A stretch of 22,351 nt of DNA from JAJFUG01 sp964473155 (GTDB lineage: Bacteria; Gemmatimonadota; Glassbacteria; GWA2-58-10): NCBI GenBank assembly GCA_964473155.1, contig CAYYNT010000072.1, positions 1 to 22,351 on the forward strand, given 5' to 3'. This document shows, in pieces, positions 14,444-22,297 of the stretch; position 1 is the first letter of the stretch, and every line of letters begins with the position of its first letter. The notes under the pieces were generated by a model that worked only from the letters and a program-made list of their open reading frames with translations, made no database searches and had not been told where the DNA came from. The position numbers and the translations under genes were made by a program.

Positions 14444-15526
14444 GTGGCCATTCTGGGAGTGGGGTTGATCGGCGGCTCGCTGGCCCTGGCTTTCAAGCGC
14501 GCCCATGCCGTGTCGCGCGTGCTCGGGGTTAGCCGTCCGAGTACAATCGGGCGCGCCCTGGAGCTGGGGGTGATCGATGAGGGCTTCCCGCGCGAAAAGG
14601 CATCCGAGGCTTTAGCGCGCGCCGATCTGGTGGTGTTAGGCGCTCCGGTTTCCATAATCGTCGAGCAGCTTGGCCAGCTTGGGCCGCTGTTTTCGAGCGG
14701 GGCCACGGTGACCGATGTCGGCAGCACCAAGCGCGCCATAGTCGAGGCCGCCAGGAGGAGTCTTCCCGAAAACATTCATTTCGTGGGCGGGCACCCGATG
14801 GCCGGATCGGAAAACACCGGCGTGGAAGAGGCCGATCCGTTCCTGTTCCAGAACGCCGTGTACGTGCTCACGCCCGCGCGCGACAGCGACAGCGATGCGG
14901 CGGCGCGTTACTGCGAGCTTGTCCAGCGTATCGGGGCGCGGGTGGTTGTGATGACTCCCGAGCGTCACGACCGCATCGCGGCCACGATCAGCCACCTTCC
15001 GCAGATGCTGGCTGTGAGCCTGATGGACCTGGCCGCCGAACTGAACGCCCGGGACAGCGCAACGCTCCAGCTCGCCGCCGGAGGGTTCCGCGACCTGACC
15101 CGGATCGCCTCCAGCCCGTTCGATATCTGGCGCGACATCTGCGCCACCAACGCCGACCAGATCACGGACCTGATCGACCTGTTCATCCAGCGCCTCGGCC
15201 TTCTGCGTGATAAGGTGGGCCGTGAGGCCCTGGCCGCCGATTTCGAGCAGGCGGGACGCTCCAGGGCGCTGATCCATCGGGACGCCAAGGGATTCATCTC
15301 CCGGCTCTGGCAGGTGGTGGTGACCGCGCCGGATGAGGTGGGCGTGATTCTGAAAATCGCCGGGGGACTGGCCAGTCATAAAATCAATATCAAGGATATC
15401 GAGGTGCTCAAAGTGCGGGAGGGCGAGGGCGGCACGATCATGCTGGGTTTCGCCAGCCAGTCCGAGCGCCACGAGGCGATGGCGGTGCTGCACGGCCTCG
15501 GCTTCCCCTGCCGCGAGCGCGAATGA
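14444..15526 (+). CDS. tyrA: Prephenate dehydrogenase with C-terminal ACT domain
   Basis: The 360-residue protein would oxidatively decarboxylate prephenate (or arogenate) in tyrosine synthesis. It opens directly with the Rossmann motif ILGVGLIGGSLALAFKR, followed by TDVGSTKRAIVEAA, GGHPMAGSENTGVEEA with His117, ERHDRIAATISHLPQML with His184, and RDLTRIASSPFDIWRDI. Residues about 288-358 (WQVVVTAPDEVGVILKIAGGL..INIKDIEVLKV) form an ACT domain, suggesting feedback control by tyrosine. The GTG at 14444 is the first usable start: upstream the frame has no ATG, GTG or TTG back to the stop at 14369, and no Shine-Dalgarno site is seen, so the N terminus is unusually short and may depend on coupling to hisI. 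Specificity for prephenate versus arogenate cannot be read from sequence. Confidence 0.93.
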   Translation: MAILGVGLIGGSLALAFKRAHAVSRVLGVSRPSTIGRALELGVIDEGFPREKASEALARADLVVLGAPVSIIVEQLGQLGPLFSSGATVTDVGSTKRAIVEAARRSLPENIHFVGGHPMAGSENTGVEEADPFLFQNAVYVLTPARDSDSDAAARYCELVQRIGARVVVMTPERHDRIAATISHLPQMLAVSLMDLAAELNARDSATLQLAAGGFRDLTRIASSPFDIWRDICATNADQITDLIDLFIQRLGLLRDKVGREALAADFEQAGRSRALIHRDAKGFISRLWQVVVTAPDEVGVILKIAGGLASHKINIKDIEVLKVREGEGGTIMLGFASQSERHEAMAVLHGLGFPCRERE

Positions 15527-15585
15527 AGCTGGAGTATAATAAGAAGGACGATAAATTGTAATTATAACTGGTAGGAGAAAACTTT

Positions 15586-15972
15586 ATGCTCCCGACCAAG
15601 TATTTATTCCTTCTTTTGTTTGTAGCAACTAACCTCGCTACTGCACAGTTAACTCCGCAATACAGCCAAGACCCTGACGAAAAACGACTGTCATTCCAGA
15701 CAGACAAACCTTGGCTGTGGCAAAAGAAAAAGATGCCTGAAAAGGCAGAACCTTGGGTATATTGGCAAGAGTGGCGCCGACAGGATTGTATAAGAATCTT
15801 GCGTAAATCTCCATGGGTAAAAGGCAGCGGAATAGGTGAGCTAAATGGAGAAAGTGTGCTTTTAAGCGGACTAATAGGAACGGCAGTAAAAGGTCAAAGC
15901 ATTATGTTCACTGCGACAATACTGTGTGAACCAGTTATCAGGGCTATGGTGCGATTAAAACAAATCGATTAA
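15586..15972 (+). CDS. Secreted SPW-motif protein, N-terminal part before in-frame TAA
   Basis: The 128-residue product has a signal peptide (KYLFLLLFVATNLATA, cut near residue 20) and a clear start: TAGGAG eight bases before the ATG. The mature part contains a WxxW-rich stretch (PWVYWQEWRRQD), IRILRKSPWVKG (residues about 71-80), and ends EPVIRAMVRLKQID. I recall a secreted family of unknown function, common in Acidobacteria and some neighbouring phyla, with a SPWAK motif, then a 'V-R-x-A-x-x-R-L' helix and a C-terminal KFxLxDMxxxGxLxL strand. The reading frame stops at TAA 15970-15972 just after that helix and then stays open in the same frame to 16380, so this is probably the first half of one broken gene. 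The region is AT-rich, unlike tyrA and aroA beside it. Function unknown. Confidence 0.6.
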   Translation: MLPTKYLFLLLFVATNLATAQLTPQYSQDPDEKRLSFQTDKPWLWQKKKMPEKAEPWVYWQEWRRQDCIRILRKSPWVKGSGIGELNGESVLLSGLIGTAVKGQSIMFTATILCEPVIRAMVRLKQID

Positions 15973-16380
15973 CGTCTTTCAATAGAGGATACGGATTCTG
16001 AGTTGCAGAGATGTCTTAAGATGGTAATACCAGGGCAGATTAAAATAGCGATAAGTATGGATGAGAAAGAGCTTTCTATATATGGAGATCCCTTTAAACG
16101 GACCGAAGTTAGTTTTAAGCCAATAGATTTTGGATTAGATGAGTTACCTAAAAAATGTTTTCTACAGAAAAGCGAGCAAACTGAAACAGATTTTCTACGA
16201 GCTGAAGAATGTTCAGATTCGACTAACCAATTAAAAGCAAATTATTTTCTACGTTTTGACAATGAGGGATTTTTTACTGAAAATGATAAAAACTTATATT
16301 TTATCGGAAATTTCAAGCGGCAGTTAAAAATCAAGTTTAAAATTCAAGATATGTTAATAAATGGACATCTATACTTGTAG
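15973..16380 (+). pseudogene. C-terminal part of the SPW-motif protein after the in-frame TAA
   Basis: These 135 codons continue in exactly the same frame as the gene at 15586-15972 with no further stop until TAG at 16378-16380. The translation runs RLSIEDTDSELQRCLK, contains a beta-rich middle (IKIAISMDEKELSIYG) and ends KIKFKIQDMLINGHLYL, which matches the end I recall for this family. There is no good start: TTG at 16003 and ATG at 16021 lack convincing ribosome sites. The simplest reading is one 264-codon gene with a single nonsense codon at position 129, either a recent pseudogene, a base error in the sequence, or a stop that is read through. The stretch is clearly AT-rich (20 G/C in the 60 bases 16141-16200, against 41 in 17041-17100 of aroA). 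Confidence 0.6.
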
Positions 16381-16404
16381 TTCATCAACGAACGGATCAA
16401 ATAA

Positions 16405-17694
16405 ATGATACAGAAATTCAAGGCCGCCGGTCCGTTGAGCGGCGAGGTCCGGGTCCCCGGCGACAAATCTATCAGCCACCGCGCACTGATGATAGCCGCG
16501 CTGGCCGAGGGGACGTCCCGTATCCAGGGACTTTCTCCGGGTCTGGACGTTGCAAGCACTGCCGCCTGCATGCGAGAGCTGGGGGCGTCTTTCGAGCCGG
16601 GACAGGCGCATGAACTGATAGTGCGCGGGACCGGCAAACACGGGCTCAAAGCTCCGGAAACAGAACTGTATGCTGGCAATTCCGGCACCACGATCCGCCT
16701 TCTTTCCGGCATCCTCGCCGGGCAGCGCTTCACCAGCCGGATCAGCGGCGACCAGTACCTGGTCCGCCGGCCGATGAAAAGGGTCATCGAACCGCTGGAG
16801 ATGATGGGGGCCGGCATCGAGAGCGGTCCCGGCGGTCATCCGCCTCTTACCATACATGGCGGCGATCTGGAGGGTATCACCTACTATCTGCCGGTGCCCA
16901 GCGCCCAGGTGAAATCCTGTGTCCTTCTGGCCGGGCTGTTCGCCGGGGGCGTGACCCGCGTGGTCGAGAGCGTCCCGAGCCGCGATCATACAGAGCGAAT
17001 GCTGCCGCTGTTCGGCGCTCCGGTGCGGGTGGACGGACTGGAATCGAGCGTCGAGGGCGGCGCGAGGCTTTCCGCCTGTGACCTGATCGTGCCGGGAGAC
17101 CCAAGTTCGGCGGCTTTCTTCGCCGCGGCGGCGGCCCTGGTTCCCGGCAGCCGTGTTTCTTTGCCCAACCTTACTCTCAATCCCACCCGGGCCGCCTTTT
17201 TCGAGGTGCTGCGCCGCATGGGAGCGCGCGTGGAACGCCTGAACGAGCGCAACTCAGCCGGGGAGCCGGTGGCAGACCTGGAAGTGAGCTTCTCAAGTCT
17301 CAAGTCCGCCACGGTCGAGGGGGCCGAGGTGCCGAGCCTGATCGACGAGATACCGGTGCTGGCGGTGGTGGCCACTCAGGCCCACGGAGTGACACGCATC
17401 CGCGACGCCGGAGAGCTGCGGGTCAAGGAGACCGACCGTATCAAAGCTATCGCCGGAAACCTGCGCAGCATGGGAGCCGCCGTGGAGGAACATGCCGACG
17501 GCCTGGACATCGAGGGTCCGACGCCGCTCGCCGGTTGCGCGCTGGACAGCTTCGGCGACCACCGTATCGCCATGGCGTTCAGCATCGCCGGACTTGTCGC
17601 CTCGGGCGAGACAGTCATCACGGACGCCGGCTGCGCGGACATATCGTTCCCCGGTTTTTATAGTCTTCTGCGCGGCCTGCACCGGGAGAAATAA
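16405..17694 (+). CDS. aroA: 3-phosphoshikimate 1-carboxyvinyltransferase (EPSP synthase)
   Basis: The 429-residue enzyme joins phosphoenolpyruvate to shikimate 3-phosphate, the sixth step of the shikimate pathway. Visible motifs are VPGDKSISHRAL (Lys21, Ser22, Arg26), AGNSGTTIRLLSGIL (residues 91-105), SAQVKSCVLLAGLFA, SSAAFFAAAAALVPGS, LIDEIPVLAVVA with Asp314, RVKETDRI with Lys341 and Glu342, and DSFGDHRIAMAFSIAG. The NSGTT form, rather than NAGTA as in E. coli, resembles the class II enzymes of Gram-positive bacteria, which are often less sensitive to glyphosate; that is a family statement, not shown here. The ATG lies 24 bases after the end of the broken secreted-protein gene and has only a weak ribosome site. 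aroE follows after two bases. Confidence 0.97.
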   Translation: MIQKFKAAGPLSGEVRVPGDKSISHRALMIAALAEGTSRIQGLSPGLDVASTAACMRELGASFEPGQAHELIVRGTGKHGLKAPETELYAGNSGTTIRLLSGILAGQRFTSRISGDQYLVRRPMKRVIEPLEMMGAGIESGPGGHPPLTIHGGDLEGITYYLPVPSAQVKSCVLLAGLFAGGVTRVVESVPSRDHTERMLPLFGAPVRVDGLESSVEGGARLSACDLIVPGDPSSAAFFAAAAALVPGSRVSLPNLTLNPTRAAFFEVLRRMGARVERLNERNSAGEPVADLEVSFSSLKSATVEGAEVPSLIDEIPVLAVVATQAHGVTRIRDAGELRVKETDRIKAIAGNLRSMGAAVEEHADGLDIEGPTPLAGCALDSFGDHRIAMAFSIAGLVASGETVITDAGCADISFPGFYSLLRGLHREK

Positions 17695-17696
17695 TC

Positions 17697-18599
17697 TTGA
17701 GCCAGCCGCCTGTCAGCCCCCGCACCCGCGTGTTCGGAGTTATCGGCGACCCGATAGAGCACAGCCTCAGCCCGCTCATGCATAATTACATGCTCGAGAG
17801 CCTGGGCCTGGATGCCCGCTACCTGGCGTTCCACGTGCCGCGAGAGCAGGGAAGCAATGTCGGCATGGCAATGCGCACACTGGGGCTTGCCGGACTGAAT
17901 GTCACCCTGCCGCACAAGGAAACCGCGGCCTCTCTGTCCGAGGTCCTGAGCGAAGAGGCGCGCGATGTGGGAGCGGTGAACACGCTGGGCTGGACCGCTG
18001 ACAAAAGCCTGGCCGGACATAATACGGATGTCGCTGGGTTCCTCGGCGCGCTGGAGCTGAACGGCTTCAGGGACACTGCCGCCGGGCAGAGCGCGCTGGT
18101 CCTCGGGGCAGGCGGCGCGGCGCGGGCGATACTGTATGCCCTGGGACGCTCCGGCGCGCGACAGATCACACTTGCCAACCGCACCCTTTCCAAGGCGGAT
18201 GACCTGATCCGCTGGTTCATCCCCCTGTTCCCGTCCGTGACCGTGCGCTCGATCCCGCTTGATGACAGCCGGAAGCTTTCCAGCGCGCTCGATGCCGCCG
18301 CGCTCACGGTCAATGTCACACCTCTCGGCATGGCGCCCCGCAAGGATGAGTCCCCTCTTCCCGACGGGCTTGCGCCTCGCCCCGGCAGCCTGGTGTTCGA
18401 CACGGTCTACAACCCGGAGCGCACTCTTCTGCTGGAGCGCGCCGCCCGGGCGGGCTGCCTGACGCTGAACGGTCTGGACATGCTGATCGTGCAGGGTATG
18501 GAATCGCTCTGCTGGTGGCTGCGCGAGGAGCTTCCCTGGCGTGAAAGGCTGCATGAAATGAGAGTCCTGCTGCGCGAGGCTCTGGCGGCGCGCGCTTAA
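17697..18599 (+). CDS. aroE: Shikimate dehydrogenase (NADP+)
   Basis: The 300-residue enzyme reduces 3-dehydroshikimate to shikimate. It shows FGVIGDPIEHSLSPLMHN (shikimate-binding Ser pair), LNVTLPHKE with catalytic Lys74, DVGAVNTL, GHNTDVAGF with Asp111, the Rossmann motif VLGAGGAARAILYALG followed by NRTLSKA (the NRT typical of NADP binding), NVTPLGMAP, FDTVYNPERTLLLERA and GLDMLIVQG. The TTG start has GGGAGA about seven bases upstream, inside the end of aroA, so aroA and aroE are almost certainly co-translated. Length is a little over the E. coli protein (272) because of an N-terminal extension and a C-terminal helix. It is the last plus-strand gene before a convergent junction. Confidence 0.96.
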   Translation: MSQPPVSPRTRVFGVIGDPIEHSLSPLMHNYMLESLGLDARYLAFHVPREQGSNVGMAMRTLGLAGLNVTLPHKETAASLSEVLSEEARDVGAVNTLGWTADKSLAGHNTDVAGFLGALELNGFRDTAAGQSALVLGAGGAARAILYALGRSGARQITLANRTLSKADDLIRWFIPLFPSVTVRSIPLDDSRKLSSALDAAALTVNVTPLGMAPRKDESPLPDGLAPRPGSLVFDTVYNPERTLLLERAARAGCLTLNGLDMLIVQGMESLCWWLREELPWRERLHEMRVLLREALAARA

Positions 18600-18711
18600 A
18601 GCCTGTTGAAAAAGATCAAAAAACACAGCCCCCTGTTTCCCCCTTTTCTAATGGGGATTAACCTCTTTACTGCCAAGCATTTGTATAATGCCAGAAGTGG
18701 CGGCCGTTCCT

Positions 18712-18769
18712 CCCTCCTTCTCAAGGGGGGATCGAGGGGGATTTGATCCAATAAATCAACACACCTTTA
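18712..18769. repeat. Intergenic repeat, left copy of an inverted pair
   Basis: The 229-base gap between aroE and the convergent membrane gene (18600-18828) holds no gene. It contains runs of C and G (CCTCCTTCTCAAGGGGGG, GAGGGGGATTT) and ends with the 21 bases 18749-18769, beginning CAATAAATCAACACACC. The reverse complement of these 21 bases recurs exactly at 22259-22279, and similarity continues leftward through the G-run (about 38 bases with a few mismatches). It resembles short, G/C-run intergenic repeats found in many copies in some genomes. I see no clear intrinsic terminator for either convergent gene here. Confidence 0.6.
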
Positions 18770-18828
18770 AGCCCTGAATGAGAACCGGTGATTGATATCC
18801 GCGAACTGCGCTCTTCAAACGTCTTTAT

Positions 18829-20808
18829 TTATTCCGTTGTCAGTTCCGGGCATTCCAACGCCGCCTGCCGGGCCATCTGGTCGGCGAATTCCCGGTTCAC
18901 CACCCGCCGGGTGAATTCCAGCGTGCTGCGCCATTGCCCGCAATCGAACCAGCACTCGAATATCCTGGCATAGACGAGTCTAAGATTGGCAGTATCTTTG
19001 GACAGCGCGTACAGGCGTGCCAGAAGCATCAGTTGCCCGTGATCGGTCAGTTTGTCCAGACCTTCCCTGAGATAGCCTTTCTTAGCCACCAGCGACCTGA
19101 GTTGCTCCACCCACATATCAAGGTATGCTCCGTTCGGAGTCTCTCCACTGTCCACGTAAAGCAAAAAAACAGCATTGGCCTTGTCGGGCTGACCGGTCAG
19201 ATCATAAGCAAGCGACAGGTTCGAGCATATCTGGCCGAATCCTTTGGATGTCACATCGTACCGGTCAAGAAGGTAACGGCCCAAGCTTATCGTGCTGTCG
19301 GGCATGCCGAGCCGGATGAATATCGTCCCGGCATTGACCGCCCGGTTGGCTGCGAATTCTTTCTGTGTGATGCCAAGATATTGCCGCAGAGATTCTGGAA
19401 GATAATTCTGTTCCTCGAACAGGTATCCGAGCTGCAGCATATTGGAGCCGGTATAGATTTCATGTTGCCGCATCCGGTCAAGAAATTCCACTCCGCTGTC
19501 CTTGCCGGTGTTCACCCAGACAAACGCCATTATCTGGCACGCCGCGGCCAGGGCGGCCCCGCTCAGCCAGAGAGCGCGCCCTGCGCCCGCTTCTCTCAGG
19601 CGCAGGAACAACCATGCGGCAAGGAGCGTTATCGGCAGAGCTGGCAGGCATAGAAGGTCCCAGTCGCGCAAGCCCAGCATGGCATTGGCGCCAAAGAAAA
19701 AAAACAGCGGCCCGGCGGCGCTCAGCATAAGGAAATAAAGCTCCGGACGGGCGGCCGGATCGAGCTTCCAGCTCCTGGAAAGCGCCGCCGGAAGAAGCAG
19801 GAATGCAGAGGGCGCGAGCATAAGCAACAGGTTGAGTTTGAACCACAGATAGCGCGGGTCAAGCAGGGTGAAAGGCGCATGATCTCCGGTCTTTGATGCA
19901 TATAAAGGCGTCATTCCGGGCAGGTCGAAAAACAGCAGCCCGGCCAGTGCGGCGACAGCGCAGACTGAAAAAAGAACCGTAAAGCTCCGGCCGGATTTGT
20001 TCAACCGCCACTGATACAGCCAGACGAATATCAGGGCTGGCAGCAAAGAAACGGCGCTCAGGTGTGACAATGCGGCAAGGACTGTCGCGGCGGTGATCGG
20101 CCAGAGACTGTTTTTCCCCTTGGCGGCAATCGTTTTCAGGCCAAGACACAACGAAAGGCAGATAAACAGATTGACCAGGGTGTAACTCTCCACATGCCCC
20201 AGTAAAAGCTGGACGCAGCCGGTGAACATGAGGATGAGAAACACGGCGGTCCGCTCGTGTTTCTCCGGCCGGACAAGCGCCGATATTTTCCAGAGGAACC
20301 AGAGGAAAAGAGGCAGCAGCAGCACTGCCAGAACAGCGTACACCACCGCCCCGTCCTTGACTGAAAGCAGGGCAAGTAAGCAGGAAAAAAGCTGGTGCGC
20401 AAAGAAATCGAGCGGTTCGTTGGCATGAAAGTAGAAAGGCTTGCGCACGTTATCGATCAGCGCCCAGCCGTCGCCCATGAAAAAGTTCCGCGAACGCAGG
20501 CCCCAGCCCACCGCGACTGTCAGCGGCGCAAGCCAGAACCAGGCTCGCGCGCCGGAACGGTTGAAAAACCGGGCGCTCAGGCGGGAAAGCTGGGGCAGAT
20601 CGCGTTCCAGCCAGACAGCTTTACCGGCAAGGCCAGCCAGTGACATGGCAGTGACAATCAGCCAGGCCGGCAGCCAGACGAAGATATCAGCCCGCCAGGC
20701 AATAAAGCCCCAGACCCGGTCCGGGCCGCCAACCGCTGGCAAGGCTGTCAGCAGGCACCAGAGAAGAGGAAAAACGAAAAGGTATCCCGGAAACTTTCTT
20801 TCCGTCAT
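18829..20808 (-). CDS. Polytopic membrane protein, GT-C-like, with C-terminal TPR-like region
   Basis: The 659-residue protein has about ten to twelve hydrophobic helices over residues 1-430 and a soluble helical tail of about 220 residues. The loop after the third helix reads FFMGDGWALIDNVRKP, followed by HANEPLDFFAHQLF; an acidic pair in the first outer loop is the hallmark of GT-C glycosyltransferases that use lipid-linked sugars, so a similar role in the periplasm is possible. Later helices include GHVESYTLVNLF and GANAMLGLRDWDLLCLP. The tail (LGYLFEEQNYLPESLRQYL, LSLAYDLTGQPDKANAVF) has TPR-like helix pairs. Substrate is unknown and I cannot assign a CAZy family. It starts 48 bases after the FAD oxidoreductase stop, on the same strand, without a clear ribosome site, and the pair may be an operon. 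Confidence 0.75.
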   Translation of the reverse strand: MTERKFPGYLFVFPLLWCLLTALPAVGGPDRVWGFIAWRADIFVWLPAWLIVTAMSLAGLAGKAVWLERDLPQLSRLSARFFNRSGARAWFWLAPLTVAVGWGLRSRNFFMGDGWALIDNVRKPFYFHANEPLDFFAHQLFSCLLALLSVKDGAVVYAVLAVLLLPLFLWFLWKISALVRPEKHERTAVFLILMFTGCVQLLLGHVESYTLVNLFICLSLCLGLKTIAAKGKNSLWPITAATVLAALSHLSAVSLLPALIFVWLYQWRLNKSGRSFTVLFSVCAVAALAGLLFFDLPGMTPLYASKTGDHAPFTLLDPRYLWFKLNLLLMLAPSAFLLLPAALSRSWKLDPAARPELYFLMLSAAGPLFFFFGANAMLGLRDWDLLCLPALPITLLAAWLFLRLREAGAGRALWLSGAALAAACQIMAFVWVNTGKDSGVEFLDRMRQHEIYTGSNMLQLGYLFEEQNYLPESLRQYLGITQKEFAANRAVNAGTIFIRLGMPDSTISLGRYLLDRYDVTSKGFGQICSNLSLAYDLTGQPDKANAVFLLYVDSGETPNGAYLDMWVEQLRSLVAKKGYLREGLDKLTDHGQLMLLARLYALSKDTANLRLVYARIFECWFDCGQWRSTLEFTRRVVNREFADQMARQAALECPELTTE

Positions 20809-20856
20809 CGGAGCCAGCCGGGCAAATATGATTGTTCATAAGGCTGAGGTTTCAGA

Positions 20857-22224
20857 TCAGATCACTGCGCCCTGTTTTCTCAGATCCTCACGGACACTGG
20901 CTATGTCGATCCCTCGTATGCAGGTCTTCCCAGAGTGCGCGGCCGCGGCCGCGACCCCCGCCGCATGCCCGATGCACATCACAATGGGCTGCACCCGGTA
21001 GGCGCTGTGCGCCTCGTGCGTGCCCCAGATCGCCCGGCAGCCCATGAGCAGGTTGTCGAAGCCTTTCACGGTCATCGAGCGGTAGGGGATACAGTAGCTT
21101 TTCCCCTCTTCGAGATGGATGATAGTCGTGCCGCTGCCGGTGGGGTTGTGTATATCGATCGGGTAGCAGCCGCGGGCCAGGCTGTCCTCGAACTCGCGGC
21201 AGGAAAGAAGGTCATCCTGGGTCACTTTGTAATCGCAGACGATGCGGCGGCTTTCGCGAACCCCTACCTGCGTGGCCACCTGTGACAGGTACGCCTTCTC
21301 GAAACCGGGCAGGTATTTCAGGGCGTAGCGGGCGGTGTCGCGCACCTGGGCCAGGCCCTTGATTTCCATCTCGGTCTGATGCCACGGGTTGGTGGCGTCG
21401 TACCTGACCAGACGGGTGGTGTTGAAAGCGATCACTCCGTAACGCGGGGTGCTGAACCAGAGCGTATCCTCGCGCGGCGAGGTGAAATCCCCGGCGGCGC
21501 GGGCCTTTTTCGTGATCTCGGTGAAATTGTGGTCCAGTTTGTTCTTGCGCATGGTGTTGAGCATTTTGTCCTGGTCCACGCCGCTCATCTTGAAGAACAT
21601 GGTCGAGGGCTGAGTCAGCCCGTCCTCGGCGCGCCCGAGTTCCCAGTCCGCACCGGCGAAAAACGCCAGGTCGCCGTCCCCGGTGGCGTCCACGAAATAC
21701 CCCGCCGCGAAGCGCATCTCCCCGGCTTTGTTGGCCACCTTCACCTCGGTGATCCTGTTTTTCCGGACCGTGGCGCCGTAAACGAACGAATGGAACAGGA
21801 TATCCGCGCCGGACTCCAGCAGCATATCCAACTCCACAATTTTCAAGACCTCGCTGTCCGTGCAGTCCTGGTCCACCGGTGAGCCGTAGCCCCCGGCCTT
21901 GATCAGGCGCTGGCGCACCTCCTCGAACAGCCCCGCGTTGACCTGCGTCCCGGCGGTGCGGAATGGCATGAACGGCTCGACCAGCCCGGCGGTGGCCATT
22001 CCGCCTAAGAAGCCGTAGCGCTCGATCAGCAGCACTTTCTTCCCGGCGCGTGCGGCTGCCACGGCGGCGCAGACCCCGCCCGGACCGCCACCGGCCACGA
22101 CAATGTCATAGCGTCCATCCACCGGAGGCATTTTATCTACTGCGGCGGCCTTTCCGCCGAACACACCGAGAAGCGCGCCTGAACCGATCAGGCTGCGGAA
22201 AAAACCGCGTCGTTTCTGGGGCAT
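20857..22224 (-). CDS. FAD-dependent oxidoreductase with probable Tat signal
   Basis: The 455-residue protein begins KRRGFFRSLIGSGALLGVFGG, a twin-arginine-like leader (Arg5-Arg6, hydrophobic 12-24), with an AAAVD cut region near residue 28. A Rossmann motif DIVVAGGGPGGVCAA (40-54) and VLLIERYGFLGGMAT follow, typical of the FAD_oxidored family (Pfam PF12831). YFVDATGDGDLAFFAGADWELG is the second FAD contact region, and GCRAIWGTHEAHSAYRVQP then CIGHAAGVAAAAA is the usual C-terminal FAD segment. The substrate cannot be inferred; members are often found in carbohydrate- or sulfatase-rich genomes. Export as a folded flavoprotein fits the Tat leader. The start is firm: AAGGAG six bases before the ATG. 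The membrane gene at 18829-20808 follows. Confidence 0.88.
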   Translation of the reverse strand: MPQKRRGFFRSLIGSGALLGVFGGKAAAVDKMPPVDGRYDIVVAGGGPGGVCAAVAAARAGKKVLLIERYGFLGGMATAGLVEPFMPFRTAGTQVNAGLFEEVRQRLIKAGGYGSPVDQDCTDSEVLKIVELDMLLESGADILFHSFVYGATVRKNRITEVKVANKAGEMRFAAGYFVDATGDGDLAFFAGADWELGRAEDGLTQPSTMFFKMSGVDQDKMLNTMRKNKLDHNFTEITKKARAAGDFTSPREDTLWFSTPRYGVIAFNTTRLVRYDATNPWHQTEMEIKGLAQVRDTARYALKYLPGFEKAYLSQVATQVGVRESRRIVCDYKVTQDDLLSCREFEDSLARGCYPIDIHNPTGSGTTIIHLEEGKSYCIPYRSMTVKGFDNLLMGCRAIWGTHEAHSAYRVQPIVMCIGHAAGVAAAAAHSGKTCIRGIDIASVREDLRKQGAVI

Positions 22225-22258
22225 GAGAAGCTCCTTGGAAGATAGGTGCTGTATTACA

Positions 22259-22297
22259 TAAAGGTGTGTTGATTTATTGAATTAAATCCCCCCGGTC
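22259..22297. repeat. Intergenic repeat, right copy of the inverted pair
   Basis: TAAAGGTGTGTTGATTTATT plus the next G (22259-22279) is the exact reverse complement of 18749-18769, and the following AAATCCCCCCGGTCCCC matches the G-run side of the left copy with a few mismatches. It lies 35 bases upstream of the FAD oxidoreductase start, so the promoter of that gene may be inside or beyond it. The last 50 bases of the window (22300-22351) contain another C/G-run tract and no gene. Confidence 0.6.

Noticed and set aside
14636..15493. Minus-strand open frame of 285 codons opposite tyrA
   Set aside because: Shadow of the tyrA reading frame, with no motif or ribosome site.
17658..18626. Minus-strand open frame of 322 codons opposite aroE
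   Set aside because: aroE has every family motif on the other strand; the antisense translation is not protein-like.
18600..18828. Intrinsic terminator between the convergent aroE and membrane-protein genes
   Set aside because: C- and G-runs can pair weakly, but no strong stem followed by a T tract is present on either strand.
18712..22297. Composite transposon suggested by the inverted repeats
   Set aside because: No transposase gene, no target duplication visible, and the repeats look like common short intergenic repeats.
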